Below the pieces are notes generated by a model that ran no database searches, had not been told where the DNA came from, and was given only the letters and a program-made list of their open reading frames with translations. This document shows positions 1 to 10,747 of a stretch of DNA of 64,000 bases, piece after piece. The translations under genes were made by a program, and so were the position numbers. The number at the start of each line of letters is the position of its first letter. The first letter of the stretch is position 1. Origin of the DNA: Phellopilus nigrolimitatus (Eukaryota > Basidiomycota > Agaricomycetes > Hymenochaetales > Hymenochaetaceae); NCBI GenBank assembly GCA_021029095.1, contig JAJOHG010000050.1:166095-230094 (forward strand), in the 5' to 3' direction.

Positions 1-128
1 GATCATTGCAAAATTGGCTTTTCTCAGCGAGCAGTCAGCCGCAATCGAGGGAACGAAAAAGCGAGAAAGCTCCTACTCTAGATACATTCCCAGACTTTTC
101 ACGTCCGATGGCTTCCCAGGAAGGCGCT

Positions 129-998
129 CTATCTTCCCGTGTCGCTGTTTTTCCAATGCCAACTGGCGCTGCGTAATGACGATAACTGAGTTGCCGAGGG
201 ACGTAAAGCTGACATTAATGAACCGAGTCGACGTACCAGCACTAGAGCATGTAGTCCGAGTGCTGCCATGCAGAAGTTATTCTCAACCTTGGCCAATTTC
301 ACCTTGCAATCAGCCTCCTTGACACCGGCTACGAGAGAATTCAGAATGACGCATTGGGTTGTTTTGGTGAAAAGCGTTAATGGACCGGACCCCGACGCGA
401 CCTTGTCCTCAGCAACCCTCTCGGAGATGCTTGCTTCAGAGCTGTCCCAGATATCGACGAATGTCTTCAGCGTCTCCGGCCATGAAACATACAAGCCATG
501 TATGGATTGAACCCGACTTGGGATCGGAAGTTTCTGTATGTGCGGCTTTTGTGCCAGCCGGTCGTCTCTGGTTCCGTCTGAGACATTAGCCCAGCTGAAA
601 TGATCGAGGATCAGTGCCTGCACCAAGCCGTGGTACCAGTCTACATATCCTGACTTCCCCGGTGTCGATTTAAAAGCGTGCCGAGCGAGTGTGCGTTTGG
701 CTGAATCTAGAGACTTGAGGCTCTCGGTGAGTCTGATGTTGAAATCCTGCGTGTTACGATACAGGCTCCAAAGTACGAGTTCCCGGCTCATCTCAGACTG
801 CTTTACGGAAGCGGAAGATGAGAAGAGAGGGGGGTCTAAACCGTTGCACGGAGCCCATCTTGACGGTTCAAGGAAATAGTTCGCCGAAGCCCCGACCGGT
901 GTGAAAAGGAAGACGGCCACGTCCCCGACGCCCTTCTTTTCAGATTCCAGGGATCTCTCCCTCTTGAGCTCCCCGTACCTTATGAGAGCTTCGGACAT
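129..998 (-). CDS. Hypothetical protein, 289 aa
   Basis: This is a single uninterrupted reading frame of 289 codons from an ATG at 998, among the longest open frames in the first 15 kb. I do not recognise a family. The N-terminal half is charged (residues about 8-25 are rich in E, K and R). No signal peptide, membrane segment or zinc ligand pattern is evident, and the last 40 residues are basic and Ser-rich. It lies 840 bp downstream of, and on the same strand as, the dioxygenase-like gene at 1837-3582. It may be a lineage-specific gene or an exon of a larger one; introns were not resolved. The open length is the main support for coding. Confidence 0.4.
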   Translation of the reverse strand: MSEALIRYGELKRERSLESEKKGVGDVAVFLFTPVGASANYFLEPSRWAPCNGLDPPLFSSSASVKQSEMSRELVLWSLYRNTQDFNIRLTESLKSLDSAKRTLARHAFKSTPGKSGYVDWYHGLVQALILDHFSWANVSDGTRDDRLAQKPHIQKLPIPSRVQSIHGLYVSWPETLKTFVDIWDSSEASISERVAEDKVASGSGPLTLFTKTTQCVILNSLVAGVKEADCKVKLAKVENNFCMAALGLHALVLVRRLGSLMSALRPSATQLSSLRSASWHWKNSDTGR

Positions 999-1647
999 AA
1001 TGGGTAGAATATTGCGTCTTGAGTCAAAGTGAAAGGGAGAAAACCGAGGGTAAGCAACGCAGTGTAGTCGTATGTGTCACGTGATATAGACATCGCAGTC
1101 GACTTCGCAGAAGGAGTCGAAAAAAAAGAAGAACACGGAAAAAATAAGCAGGCTTGGGAAACAGGTCGAAAGGTATGTTTGAAAAGATAGGAGTATTATT
1201 TTTTACCCCTTTGAGATCCCGCCGCTTCCTCCTTTCCGAATATGACGAGAGGATACGAGATGAAATCGCACATCTTCCTTTCCACACATATACTTCTAAC
1301 GAATTATGCTTATGACTGCGCATGGCTCTTCTATTCTATCTCGGAAAGTCTGAAGCGAGGTACAGCCTACTTTGTTTTCCGAGGAACACTTATCCGGCGT
1401 GGCTTAGAAGCAGATATTGAATTGCACCGCATCACGCATTAAAAGGGTTCGAGTACAGGCTCTCGTGGATGGACGCCGCGTGCGACTACATGCGTGTGAG
1501 CGGACACCGCCGGTCGACGACACCTCCGCGAGCTGCGCGGCGGTGTTGTGCGTGCGCAGCTTCTCTATGACGGTCGCCTTCATCGCGAAGTTGATCCAGT
1601 CGAGTGGGATGATCCAGACGTGTTCCAGCAGAGATTGAGACAGCCTC
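999..1647. other. Gene-poor stretch
   Basis: I see no convincing gene here. Only short overlapping frames occur and none has family resemblance. The right part grades into the dispersed repeat at 1648-1767. Confidence 0.4.
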
Positions 1648-1767
1648 GAAGGCACGAACCATAATGGGCCAGTTCTCACGGGGGGGCACACAGCCACTCC
1701 GAGAAAGTCACATGATGGCTTTTTGGGAGCCCTACCCGTGTAAATGGGAGCTTCGCTCCCAATAAAG
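1648..1767 (+). repeat. Dispersed ~120-bp repeat ending in a GGGAGC hairpin (copy 1)
   Basis: A block with a short G run, a CACACAGCC stretch and a terminal hairpin at 1745-1761 (TGGGAGC, TTC loop, GCTCCCA) recurs almost unchanged at 58408-58531. A related, more decayed copy lies near 58230-58300. The conserved hairpin near the end suggests the 3' terminus of a transposon family. The ends expected of a Helitron (hairpin followed by CTRR) are not present, so the class is left open. Confidence 0.55.
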
Positions 1768-1836
1768 AAAAGGACACACGGGTTCTAGCATTGAGCAGCT
1801 TCTATGTATTCGACAGGAGACGGGCTACAACTCCTC

Positions 1837-3582
1837 TTAAACAAGAGCGGTTCGTAAGTGGTCCACCAACTCGGCCTTCCGTGTTACCTTCTGCGGATGA
1901 GGTATCTTCACCTTCGCCTCTTCAAATGTTGTCTTGTGAGTAAAGTGCACAATGGAGATCCGTTGTCCCCCTTCCCACGCCTCCACCTCATGTTTGAGGA
2001 CTGATCCCCGGACCCAAAGACCATCTCCTGGGAGGTAGCGCATCCTCAGCTTTAGCCTTGGGATCCGGAATTCCCCGCCCTTTGTAAAGTCACCCAATGC
2101 CAGGAGGAACTCCCAACCAGCCTTGGGATCCATTTTATCTTCGTGAAGTGGGGTCATTCTGTTGAACATGATGGCCCTACCCTCCATAACTAAGGGGTCA
2201 ATCTCGGCAAACATCTTACCGCAGGCGGTCTGGTCACGATATTCCTTGCATTGAGACGTCGCTTCGAAAAATCCAGGATCGAGGGCCTTCAAGCTAGCAT
2301 TGACCTTGAGAGACATGTGATACAGAGTTTGAAGGAGGGACGCATTGGCGGCAAACTGTCGACTGGACTTGATCCAGTCGGTTGAGGGCTTCCCTTCCTC
2401 GTGCTTTAAGATGACGTAAGAAAGCAAGCTAATGTCTCAGTGTATTGATCCTTAATCTTACCGGGTGACCTATTCCAGCCCATCTGTTCGCCAAAACTAC
2501 CGCACCTTCTACTTCTCCCGGGCGAGTTACGTAGGAACCTTTCTTGTTACGACCTCTGCCGTCCGCTCCTCCACCTACTTTTAGCAGCACCATAGGGGCA
2601 TAGGCCTTGAAGACCTTTGTGACGTACGCCTTTATTTAACATTCGACGGTCAGACCCTCCGGAAGTTATAGCGGTCTGTAGGAAGTGCGTACCGTATCAT
2701 ATTTATCCATAAAGACCGTCTGGTGGCAAGTTATAAGCAAGCCATTACGGTCCACACCCATCGTCGACAAGTTAGAATCCCACGTCCGATCCGTGGGCTC
2801 TTCTAAACCCGTATCTTTGCCCGAGATGGCTAAGGCGAGATCGAAAGAACTGAAGACCTCTGTTAAAAAATGTCAGGAGCTGAACATCTCTACAAGGCGC
2901 ACGGTTATGAATTCGACTTACCTGGCTCCAGCTTCGACTTCTCGATCTGCTGCTCTGCTCTGCGAATATTTTTCTTGGAAGTCTCTCTGGCTGTGCGTGA
3001 TTTTGCTTGCACATCCAGCCTTCGAGGATGGGTTATCGGTCAGGAGCTTGGTCTTATGGACACGATTCAGAAACGCTCAGCTCACTCTGCATATTTACGA
3101 TCTCTCTTTTCAAGGTCCTCCTCAGGTCGATCAAATGCAGACGTCCCAGGAGTTTCCATCATCATCCTTCTGATTAGCACGAAGAACGAGCCATCAGTAA
3201 ATGGAAAGAAACACGGAAAGCGGCTGAGGAAAAGGTAAACTGTTGGGACTTACTTATTGACGACCCCACCTGCTGGGGCGTGACCAGCCTCCAGTTCCGT
3301 CGTACGGGAAACGCCCCCATAGTGTTCTCGAAGGCTAGCCACCAGGTCCTCCATATCCAATACGTCGCAGTAACCAGGGGTACTGCCAGATACGTCTTCC
3401 TCGCATGGGTCGTTCTGCGTGGGCTCAGTTTCCTCGTCGGTGAGGTCTTCCCCTGCAAAACATTGCTCTGACAGGTCTTTTGAGGACATTGATGAGGAGA
3501 ATAAGGTGCGATGCGACAGGAGAGGGATGATGCAAAACGCTGTTTGGCGGAATGAAGAAAAAGAAGAACCGACGTCGCCCAA
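1837..3582 (-). CDS. 2OG-Fe(II) dioxygenase-like protein, six exons, about 470 aa
   Basis: Exons read 3582-3254, 3169-3086, 3019-2922, 2859-2693, 2629-2462 and 2403-1837. All introns are GT..AG, and the summed length of 1413 nt keeps one frame to the stop. The N-terminus is acidic and Ser-rich. Exons 2-3 encode a basic, probably helical stretch. Exon 6 carries the fingerprint of a double-stranded beta-helix 2-oxoglutarate/Fe(II) oxygenase: an HxD motif (LHEDKMD), then GDFTKGGEF, a YLPGDG turn, a distal His in LKHEVEAWEGG, and the Arg of GQRIS that would bind 2-oxoglutarate. The closest remembered relatives are the large basidiomycete family that includes TET/JBP-like enzymes, some of which are linked to KDZ transposons. 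The substrate is unknown. The start could be an internal Met (MSSKDLSEQ). It lies directly beside a large TIR element, whether by chance or not is unclear. Confidence 0.72.
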
Positions 3583-3930
3583 ATTATCGAATCGCGCAAA
3601 TCAGCCAAACCGTTCGAGCGGTTTACGAAACAAAGTAAGAGGGGTAGAGAGGAGTGGCGAGTTGACACGTCAGGATTGGGGGGGGGGGGGGGGGGGGGGG
3701 GGGGAAGCAACGCCTGCCAAAAGAGTGTGCCTTTGTAGTTGTTTACACATTTACCAAAAACAGAACTTTTGCGTGAAAGACAAGTTACAGAACAATTTTT
3801 TGAGCTCAATTCTCCACCGTTTTTCACTATTTAAACAGATAAATTCTCGGGTGATATGGGGCTGGGAGGTCTATTTTGTCTATTTTTTAATTTTGACCTC
3901 AAAATGTCAAAACAGTACCGGAGACTCAAC
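3540..3930 (+). repeat. Interspersed repeat R1, copy 1, with a 27-bp poly-G tract
   Basis: This copy matches 53650-54116 over its whole length with scattered changes. Shared blocks include CAACGCCTGCCAAAAGAGTG, GAGCTCAATTCTCC and TTTTTTAATTT. The G run at 3678-3704 is 27 bases and is absent from the other copy, where only GGGGGG is present. No coding potential was seen. It is probably a decayed non-autonomous element. Confidence 0.6.
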
Positions 3931-4384
3931 GGCCTAAGGAATCCAAATCAGAATATCCAGCTTGACAGTCGAAAAGAACAGACCAGCGACTGGTGATCCT
4001 ACACCTCGGTGTAGAAAGTAAATGTGATCGGCACTCCTGCCAAATTGAGACAATGTAGACTGCCACGTCCCTCTTGTAGCTCATTACTATGGCATTTGTT
4101 ATCGCTGAAAAATCGAACTTTTGATTTGAAGTTTGAACTCCGAAGTCGAACTCCGAAGTCGGAAGTCGGAAGCGGTGATGACGTAAGTTGCAGATCGCAA
4201 GTTGCAACTCGCAAGTCGCAGCTCTGACTCCGACCTCCCCAACATTGTGGTAAGTGGGTATATTTGCAAAGGCGCGACTCAAGTTATCGATCAAATAGTA
4301 TGATGATTTAGAGAATGCACTCGGATACTTCCGAGCCACATTGTCCGCAATGCGATTGCCGATCCTTCGTGTTGTCAACAATCC

Positions 4385-5700
4385 ATGCCGCCTCAGGAAA
4401 TCCAAGAAGCTCAGTACTTGGAAGGTGAATCTCTGTATGCTCTGGGACTTGTCAACACAGAATGTGATATCTGTCATGATCTTGAAAGCTATTTTTGTGA
4501 CAGGCTCAAGAAAGCGACGAATAAGTCGTTCGGGATGACCTGGTTTTTGGTGTTGCCGGTATGGGTGGCAAGAATGAGCAATCATACAACAATCTCAAGG
4601 AAGCGTTGTATACGGACTCCGCAGTTTCTTGTGAAACTGCAGGTTATGGCATGGGCCTCATCATGCTTGGCACCGCAGATGGTAAATATGCAAAAGATGC
4701 TGGCATACGCGAGAGAATTGCGGCACGAGAAATCATCCGGGGTCTTCCAGTCAGTCTGGCTTTCCTTTATTATGGTTGACAGGAACAGACAGACAACATG
4801 GTGATGACGCTTTTAGCTGAGAAGGTAAAGATACTTCTCCATACCTAGTATTTCTATTTACTCATTTATTTCTAGCCTTTCATCCTTCGCTATGGGGGTG
4901 TCTATACGTTGCCCTCGCATATGCTGGCACTTCGAATCATGGCGCCATTCAAACCCCTCTCTTGTTGTGGTTTCTGATACCTCCGGTGGTGTTCGTCGCG
5001 CAGCAGCCAACTCCCTAGCATTCGTGCTCTTCAAGAACCCTAGCTAGATATCGAGGATTGTGCAACTCCTTAGCAAGAGTTACAGCACTCATGTTTGTTG
5101 CAATGCTACGCTTTCTCTTGGTATAGCCTGCGCAGGAATTGGATTTCAGGACGCTGTAGATATTCTCGAGCCGATGACTAAAGACCTGTGTTGACTTTGT
5201 GCGCCAGGGCGCGTTCGTCGCTTCGGGAATGGTTCTCGTACAACAGAGTCCGAGACGTCATCGCTATCTATGTCGTCCACTCATAGTCATTATGAGAAAA
5301 TTGTTGCGGACAAACACGAGGACCCGATGGCTTGCTTTGGCACTGCACTGGGCCAGGGTCTTATTGATATTGCTGCGCAACATGAAAATCAGTCTGCAGA
5401 GCCGCGCTGGTAGTTGCAACATAAGTGCCATTGTCGGTAGGGTCTTCTTATGTCAATTCTGGTATTGGTATCCACTGGCGCACTGCACTTGCCTTGCGTT
5501 CGAGCCTACTGCTATTACTGGTCCGAATGGTGACTTGAAGTAGGGACTATTATCGGTCTCGCTAATTGTTTTCCAGTTCTCATAGGCTTATTTTCAGGCA
5601 CCCAAGTTCAAACTCGTCTGCACGTGAAAGGACGAAGGCAAAGGAGAAGGCGGTTGCCACAGCGAACGTTGACTCCTATATAAACAGTGGCTGTAGGTGG
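4385..5700 (+). pseudogene. RPN2: 26S proteasome regulatory subunit RPN2 (PSMD1), fragment
   Basis: RPN2 is the large PC-repeat scaffold of the 19S proteasome base. The translation follows it through several frames. EGESLYALGLVNTE begins near 4415, then VAGMGGKNE, GYGMGLIMLGTADGK and LPVSLAFLYYG. A GT..AG intron lies at about 4825-4876. After it come ILRYGGVYTL, AFVLFKNP, DAVDILEPMTKD, RQGAF, LQSRAG, FCQFWYWYPLAH, CLAFEPTAI and finally APKFKLVC near 5605. Frameshifts and stops separate these blocks, and the N-terminal half is missing, so it cannot encode a working subunit. Retention of the intron shows capture from genomic DNA rather than retrotransposition. It lies inside the 3998-7808 TIR element. 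Confidence 0.85.
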
Positions 5701-6169
5701 AACATGGTCATTCAAGAATGATAAAAACAGCGATCAAGGCAGCACAAATCGATCGCTTCGTCGCGAAGAGTTGGAATCCTCCTAATGCGAACACTGGCTG
5801 ACTCGGACATACTTGCTTACCTTGTCGGGAAAGCGTGTTCAATGTTACCATCTGTGCGAGTCTCGCAATGATCACAAATCCTATTCATGTCGCGTATACA
5901 GATGTCAACGGACGACGCCTAGCAGGGCGATAGAAGTCCTGTACCAAGCAGGAAACATGGCGAAGGAGAGGGATAAGGAGTGATGATATCCGCACAGCGA
6001 GATTAAATTTGGGAGTTAGGTACGAGGTGAATAAAAAAGGGAAACACTTGCATTCATAATAAACAAGCTGGTCTACGAGAGGCGAGATAAACAAAGGATA
6101 AAAGATCAGCTAGAAGAAGAAAGTATGCCACGAGAAAATAAAGAAAAAGTTCCAACAGAAAAACGATCT

Positions 6170-7199
6170 TAATCATCCAGAGACTTGTCGTCGACCATCG
6201 ACAGGTACCCATCTACATGGGTACAGGAAGGTAGCGAGAACAAGGATGGCTGCTGCTGCTGCTGCAGTGAAAAGGCTTTCCTCCTGAGAGACACGAGGAG
6301 CTGCACCGCTGATAAGTCCATATGAGATGCCTCCGGCAGCTTGGACCGCACCGTTCATGAAGTCCGTGTCGCACGTCGAGTTGAGGCGGAATAGAGAACA
6401 GGCTGGCCTCCAAGAATTGGCGGATTGGAAAGACCGGCGGGCTCTGCTCGAAGGTAATGTACGCGCTCATAACGCTACGCGTGCATGCGACGCAGAGCTT
6501 TTCGGAGCTCAAGTCCGGCGTCAGAAACAGGAAGCAAGGTTTGAGCTGCGGAATGTCGTCGTGTTCGGCATGAGTGCGGATGTGACGTTGTCTGTATCTG
6601 GGTGCGCTTGCTCAGTGGCGACGAAGAGCCCTGTCAGAGGTTGTTCTGCACGAGCTCGTACCCACTTTGCTTCGAGGACGAGACAGACTTGGAGCCGGCT
6701 GAAAGGGACACACGCCGATGGTGAGGCTAAACTGCCCGATGCAGACAAGGAGCCGCCCTGGCTAATCTGCGTAACGCAATAGCGGTCGCAGTCGTCTTTG
6801 GTGAATGCAGCTGCCTACATCGGGATGAGCGCGTAGAGGACGTCAACTCACTCGGGAACGCAGTGTAGAAGGAATTAATCTGGCTACAGGTGCAAATTCG
6901 CTGCATGAGCTAGACGAAGAAGTCGCGCAAAGCGAGTTGTACGCAGTGCTGATCGAGCTGGCATCGGCCCCTGCGGGGGAGTTGGAAGAGGAGTTAGCCA
7001 AGGCCCTGAAACCCGATGTTGCGTTGACGATGGGGATGGTGCAAGACGTGCTGGATGAGTTACTATCCAGCGCTCCAAGCGGTACTGATGGGACGAGCGG
7101 GTCGACGAAGCTGAAAACCATGTCGACGATGACTGCTGGAGATAAACAAATAATCAGTAGCCAGGTGAAGACCATGTGCTCACCGCCGACAACATCCAC
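6170..7199 (-). pseudogene. GPI-anchored secreted protein (DUF7729-type), broken copy
   Basis: From an ATG at 7199 the frame gives a hydrophobic leader (MVFTWLLIICLSPAVIV). A Ser/Asn/Thr-rich segment follows, with the cysteine spacing of small secreted basidiomycete proteins (STSCTIPIVNATSG, then YNSLCATSSSSSCSEF). An intron is likely at about 6853-6817. A later block reads LCVACTRSVMSAYITFEQ. The end is NSTCDTDFMNGAVQAAGG plus an Ala-rich hydrophobic tail typical of a GPI signal. Frames shift between blocks, so it is probably inactive. The DUF7729 assignment is from memory. A piece of the same gene lies upstream of the exonuclease copies at 31685-31810 and 39670-39795. It is the second cargo gene of the TIR element. 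Confidence 0.55.
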
Positions 7200-7439
7200 C
7201 GCAGGAAATATTATCGCCGAAAACGACGCTTCCTGGTGGTGAGAAAATGACGTATCATCTCTGCCAAAATGAGTACAAAACAGGTATGCCGAGTCTGTGC
7301 AGGTGAGCGGTTTAAAAGCATAGAAATGTCAACCCATGAGCATGGAGTTATAAGTTAAGTATATCCAATGAAAGGTAGTGAGTACTGTGTACAATTAACT
7401 ACGAAGTAAGTTGTGACTTCCGTTTTCTTTGTCCATTGA

Positions 7440-7600
7440 GTTCGAACTGAGAGTTCGGAGTTCGCATAGGTAATGCGTGGGAACTGCAACCTCGACTTCG
7501 GACTTGATTAAATTCTTACAACCTCGACTTCGGACTTGCATGATTCTTGTGAGGTCGACTTTGATTTGCATAATTTGTTACGAGCTCGACTTCGCTCTTG
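7440..7600. repeat. Subterminal repeats of the 3.8-kb TIR element
   Basis: At least three imperfect copies of CTCGACTTCGGACTTG lie in direct orientation just inside the right end. Matching GAAGTCGAACTCCGAAGTCG repeats lie inside the left end at 4130-4170 and again, more weakly, at 4190-4240. Their position mirrors the subterminal arrays bound by transposases in cut-and-paste elements. The rest of 7260-7760 shows no gene. Confidence 0.5.
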
Positions 7601-7870
7601 ATTAAACCGCGAAAACAACGCCCATACATTACACCCCGAAAATCGAAATATTGCTTAGATTAAGATGAAGGTATTGCAAAGCACAATTTTCGAAGCATAA
7701 AGAAACGTTGAGTTCGAAACTGTCGCTCAGAAAGCATTTTACGACGCGTGCCTCATCCAAATTTGGCAGGAGTGCCGATCACATTTACTTTCTACACCGA
7801 GGTGTAGGAGGAGCAAACACATTCTAGGGAATATCACGTGCAACAGTATAAGCGAATTATATAATACAGA

Positions 7871-7896
7871 GCCAAACTGCGCACGCGCAGTTTGGC
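7871..7896. repeat. Perfect 11-bp-arm hairpin
   Basis: GCCAAACTGCG and its exact reverse complement flank a CACG loop. A degenerate form of the same sequence occurs at about 52840-52870. Otherwise 7810-8330 contains nothing I can identify. Confidence 0.5.
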
Positions 7897-8333
7897 ACCA
7901 TCAGATGACGTAATACCCAGGAAAATTTCTGGCGCCAGAAAATGTCCCGAGCGTGGTATTCTTATAGAATCGGCCTTGTTACTAACAATTATGCCCCACC
8001 ATATCAGATGCTAAGCAGTATATTGAAACAACAGCGTCGAAAATAAGTCTCGATATTGACAAATATCGCTTCCCCGCAGCAAGTTGGACTATGAAAAACA
8101 ACGGACCGACTAAGTATTAACATACTTTGATATCACAACGAGGTAATGACTCTCAAATACAGCATACCCAGGCTTGTGACCAAGTGTGAAACCGTGATGG
8201 AGAAATAGATAAACGCGTAACGAAAGCGGGATTGATCTAAATGTAATTCCGGATATTTCATTGCTTGTATAAGTATGAACTTGGGTCTACGTGCATGACA
8301 GCAACATCACTGATAAAGGGTAGGCGGGTCTGT

Positions 8334-8781
8334 AGCCCATCTCAATTCTGTGGAACTCGACTTGTTGGTAAATTGTTCGGCAAGCTCGGCAGCCATCACA
8401 GAACTCGCTAGCAACAGTAACAACAGCATTAGAATTGAGAATCTTGTTAGTAGTACTACATGTACAAACTTGGTCGGCGTTTCAATTATGTTCTCACAGA
8501 CACGATCCATGGGTTTGAAGTCCAAAACAAGATGCAGGGTTGATTGCGTAGATCCAAAAGTGGATCAATTTCAAAGTCCGACAAGTTACCAACAGGACTA
8601 ACGCCTCAATCGGCGTTAGTCCTGTTGGTAAAATTTGCCAGGCACAACGTCTCTGAAAGGAAATTTCATCCAATCGCCAAATCGCCGGAACCATCTGGCT
8701 TGGACCAATATAACGGTAGAAAAATCCGCCGAGCTCTGCCGATTTACTAACAACTCGAGTTCCACAGAATTGAGACGGGCT
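8334..8781. mobile_element. Fold-back MITE, about 448 bp
   Basis: The ends AGCCCATCTCAATTCTGTGG and its inverted copy (one change) extend into roughly 50-bp TIRs around a GGAACTCGA core. In the centre, 8586-8631, two perfect 20-bp arms flank a 6-nt loop, so the element can fold on itself. A related end (GCCCATCTCAATTG) appears at the extreme right edge of the window, near 63969. No transposase frame is present. Confidence 0.6.
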
Positions 8782-8930
8782 TGTGTGGGGGATGTTAAAG
8801 CCAATCTCTCGTAGTCTGGTTCCAACCCGAGGATCTTTAACGAATTCTACGAAGAACGCGTTTTTCTGGCATCTGCTCTGGGTGGGATATGGGGGGATGA
8901 CTATTGTTTTAGGTATCCATCATTGCTATA

Positions 8931-9684
8931 CAGTCGACTATCTAATAATGCATAAGCTAATAATGCATATGAGCTACTAATGCATACGAAATGGCGGAAC
9001 CGACTTCGTCCCCACTAAGATATGCATAAAATCTAATATCGAATACTGCATACGAAATTTGGCCATATGCACTATTAAATATGCCTTTTTGGGTAATTTT
9101 TGTCAAGATTTGATGCACCTTGTATCCCGATGGTGATCCCGGCAAGACATTAAATATACTTCTGACAGCCAGCATGCAAAAAAAAAAAAAGGACAGAAGA
9201 GAAATCAATGCTCTTTCGAATTGCTACACAAACTTTGTTATGTAAGCAAAGAAAAATGGAGGCCTCGCAACAATCAAGCACATAACACCCTCAAACTCGT
9301 AAGCCAAGAAAGGTAAATTCACCAGAGACATCTGCTATATCAACTGTCTCTGCAGCTGGTGGAACCTCTGACACGTGGATTTGGCAACTCATAAACAAGT
9401 TACACTCCATTCATTCTTTCCTGTACAATTTTCAGTTACTATGAGCACATCTCAGGTTCTCTGTTGTCATTATCTTTTGATGCTTTTTAATTCAATTATT
9501 ATCATTATATCGGTAATTTATATCACTTCGGAAAGCACGCAAATGTCGGCGCTAAACTGGCGTGACAAGAGCATACTACACGGTCACACATTGTCACAAT
9601 AAAGTGACATCTACTACTGCATATGATCTACTAATGCATACGAAAACTGGGGACGGACCTTATGCATTATTAGATAGTCGACTG
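8931..9684. mobile_element. Pogo/Tigger-like non-autonomous element, 754 bp, copy A
   Basis: It starts CAGTCGACTATCTAATAATG and ends with the inverse, flanked on both sides by TA. This is the signature of Tc1/mariner-pogo elements. Subterminal ATAATGCATA-type motifs are repeated several times inside each end. Copy A' at 20223-20976 has the same length in the opposite orientation. No transposase is visible. Confidence 0.75.
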
Positions 9685-9689
9685 TATAT

Positions 9690-10469
9690 TTATTGCCGTT
9701 TTCATAATTGTTGGCGGAGTTCGAAATATCAACTTTTTCGGCCTCGAAGCTTCAAAAATATGCTGCTCACTCAATTCTTCACATTTTTCTTTCGTTCAAG
9801 CTGGTAAATAATTGTATATACTGTATCAATCATCTGATGTATAAAAATAATGTACTTTTTAGAATGGATGTGCCAATCTCTGAAATCAGGCAGTGCATAC
9901 ATGCTCTCAGAAGGTGTCCAAACATCTTGAATTTTTGCAGCTTCAGTTTTGAAGCTATTGACATGGTTGCTTTTGCAGAACATTTATATAGATGCCCTTT
10001 AGATATTAGAAGTTCTACTTTTTTTGCAGAAAATTGATGGCAAGGTGCAATTCACCAAGTATTTGGGCAGCAGAAATCCAAAAAAACAAAGACCAGATAA
10101 ATTCATGTATGGAAGGCTATTGCAATATGTCATTAAAAAAGTAAGACTTATACCCACTCAATGGCAGTTGTATAAGTGTTCTGCAAAAGCAACCATGTCA
10201 ATAGCTTCAAAACTGAAGCTGCAAAAATTCAAGATGTTTGGACACCTTCTGAGAGCATGTATGCACTGCCTGATTTCAGAGATTGGCACATCCATTCTAA
10301 AAAGTACATTATTTTTATACATCAGATGATTGATACAGTATATACAATTATTTACCAGCTTGAACGAAAGAAAAATGTGAAGAATTGAGTGAGCAGCATA
10401 TTTTTGAAGCTTCGAGGCCAAAAAAGTTGATATTTCGAACTCCGCCAACAATAATGAAAACGGCAATAA
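9690..10469. repeat. Fold-back element with ~297-bp near-perfect arms
   Basis: Positions 9690-9986 and 10173-10469 are reverse complements with very few differences. The spacer is about 186 bp. The arms abut the right end of the pogo-like element. The spacer shows no gene. The small frames on both arms are mirror images and are not treated as genes. Confidence 0.75.
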
Positions 10470-10747
10470 CAACTTTCTCCGCTGATTGCCGGTAGCCGTC
10501 TCGCCTTCTATTGTGCTTCATAGTGTAAAGGCTAACTGGATTGACAATGAAAATATGACAATGAAGAAGTGTGGACCAGGCATGTCTAGACAACCACCGT
10601 AAGAATTTTAAGAGACGAACTTATGCATAATGTAGGCGAAACCCAGTATCCAATCATCTCGATCATTTGATTACCGAAGTAACTCCCAACGAGCGCATAG
10701 ATAATGACGAATACGTGTTCGTTACGCAGTTCGTTAAAGCAGAGGTA

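Larger units (their letters stand above)
3998..7808. mobile_element. 3.8-kb TIR element carrying captured gene fragments
   Basis: The ends are inverted copies of one another for about 48 bp. The left end starts at 3998 with CCTACACCTCGGTGTAG, continues through AAATGTGATCGGCACTCC and ends near 4045. The reverse complement lies at 7761-7808. The termini are themselves nearly palindromic (CTACACC..GGTGTAG). Inside each end are short repeats of the type CGACTTCGGACTT (about 4130-4240 and 7440-7600), as expected of transposase-binding subterminal repeats. No transposase is present. The cargo is an RPN2 fragment on + and a secreted-protein gene on -. I could not define a target-site duplication, so the superfamily is open. 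It is a Pack-type, non-autonomous element by structure. Confidence 0.6.

Noticed and set aside
1745..1761. Helitron 3' end or bacterial-type terminator
   Set aside because: There is a stable hairpin, but the CTRR end of Helitrons is absent, and a bacterial terminator makes no sense with spliceosomal introns nearby.
4500..5700. Intact RPN2 gene
   Set aside because: The N-terminal half is missing, and stops and frameshifts interrupt every few dozen codons, so it is annotated as a captured fragment.
9708..10472. Mirror-image 70-109-codon frames in the fold-back element
   Set aside because: Each frame is the same sequence read from the two arms of an inverted repeat. No family resemblance, so not called as genes.
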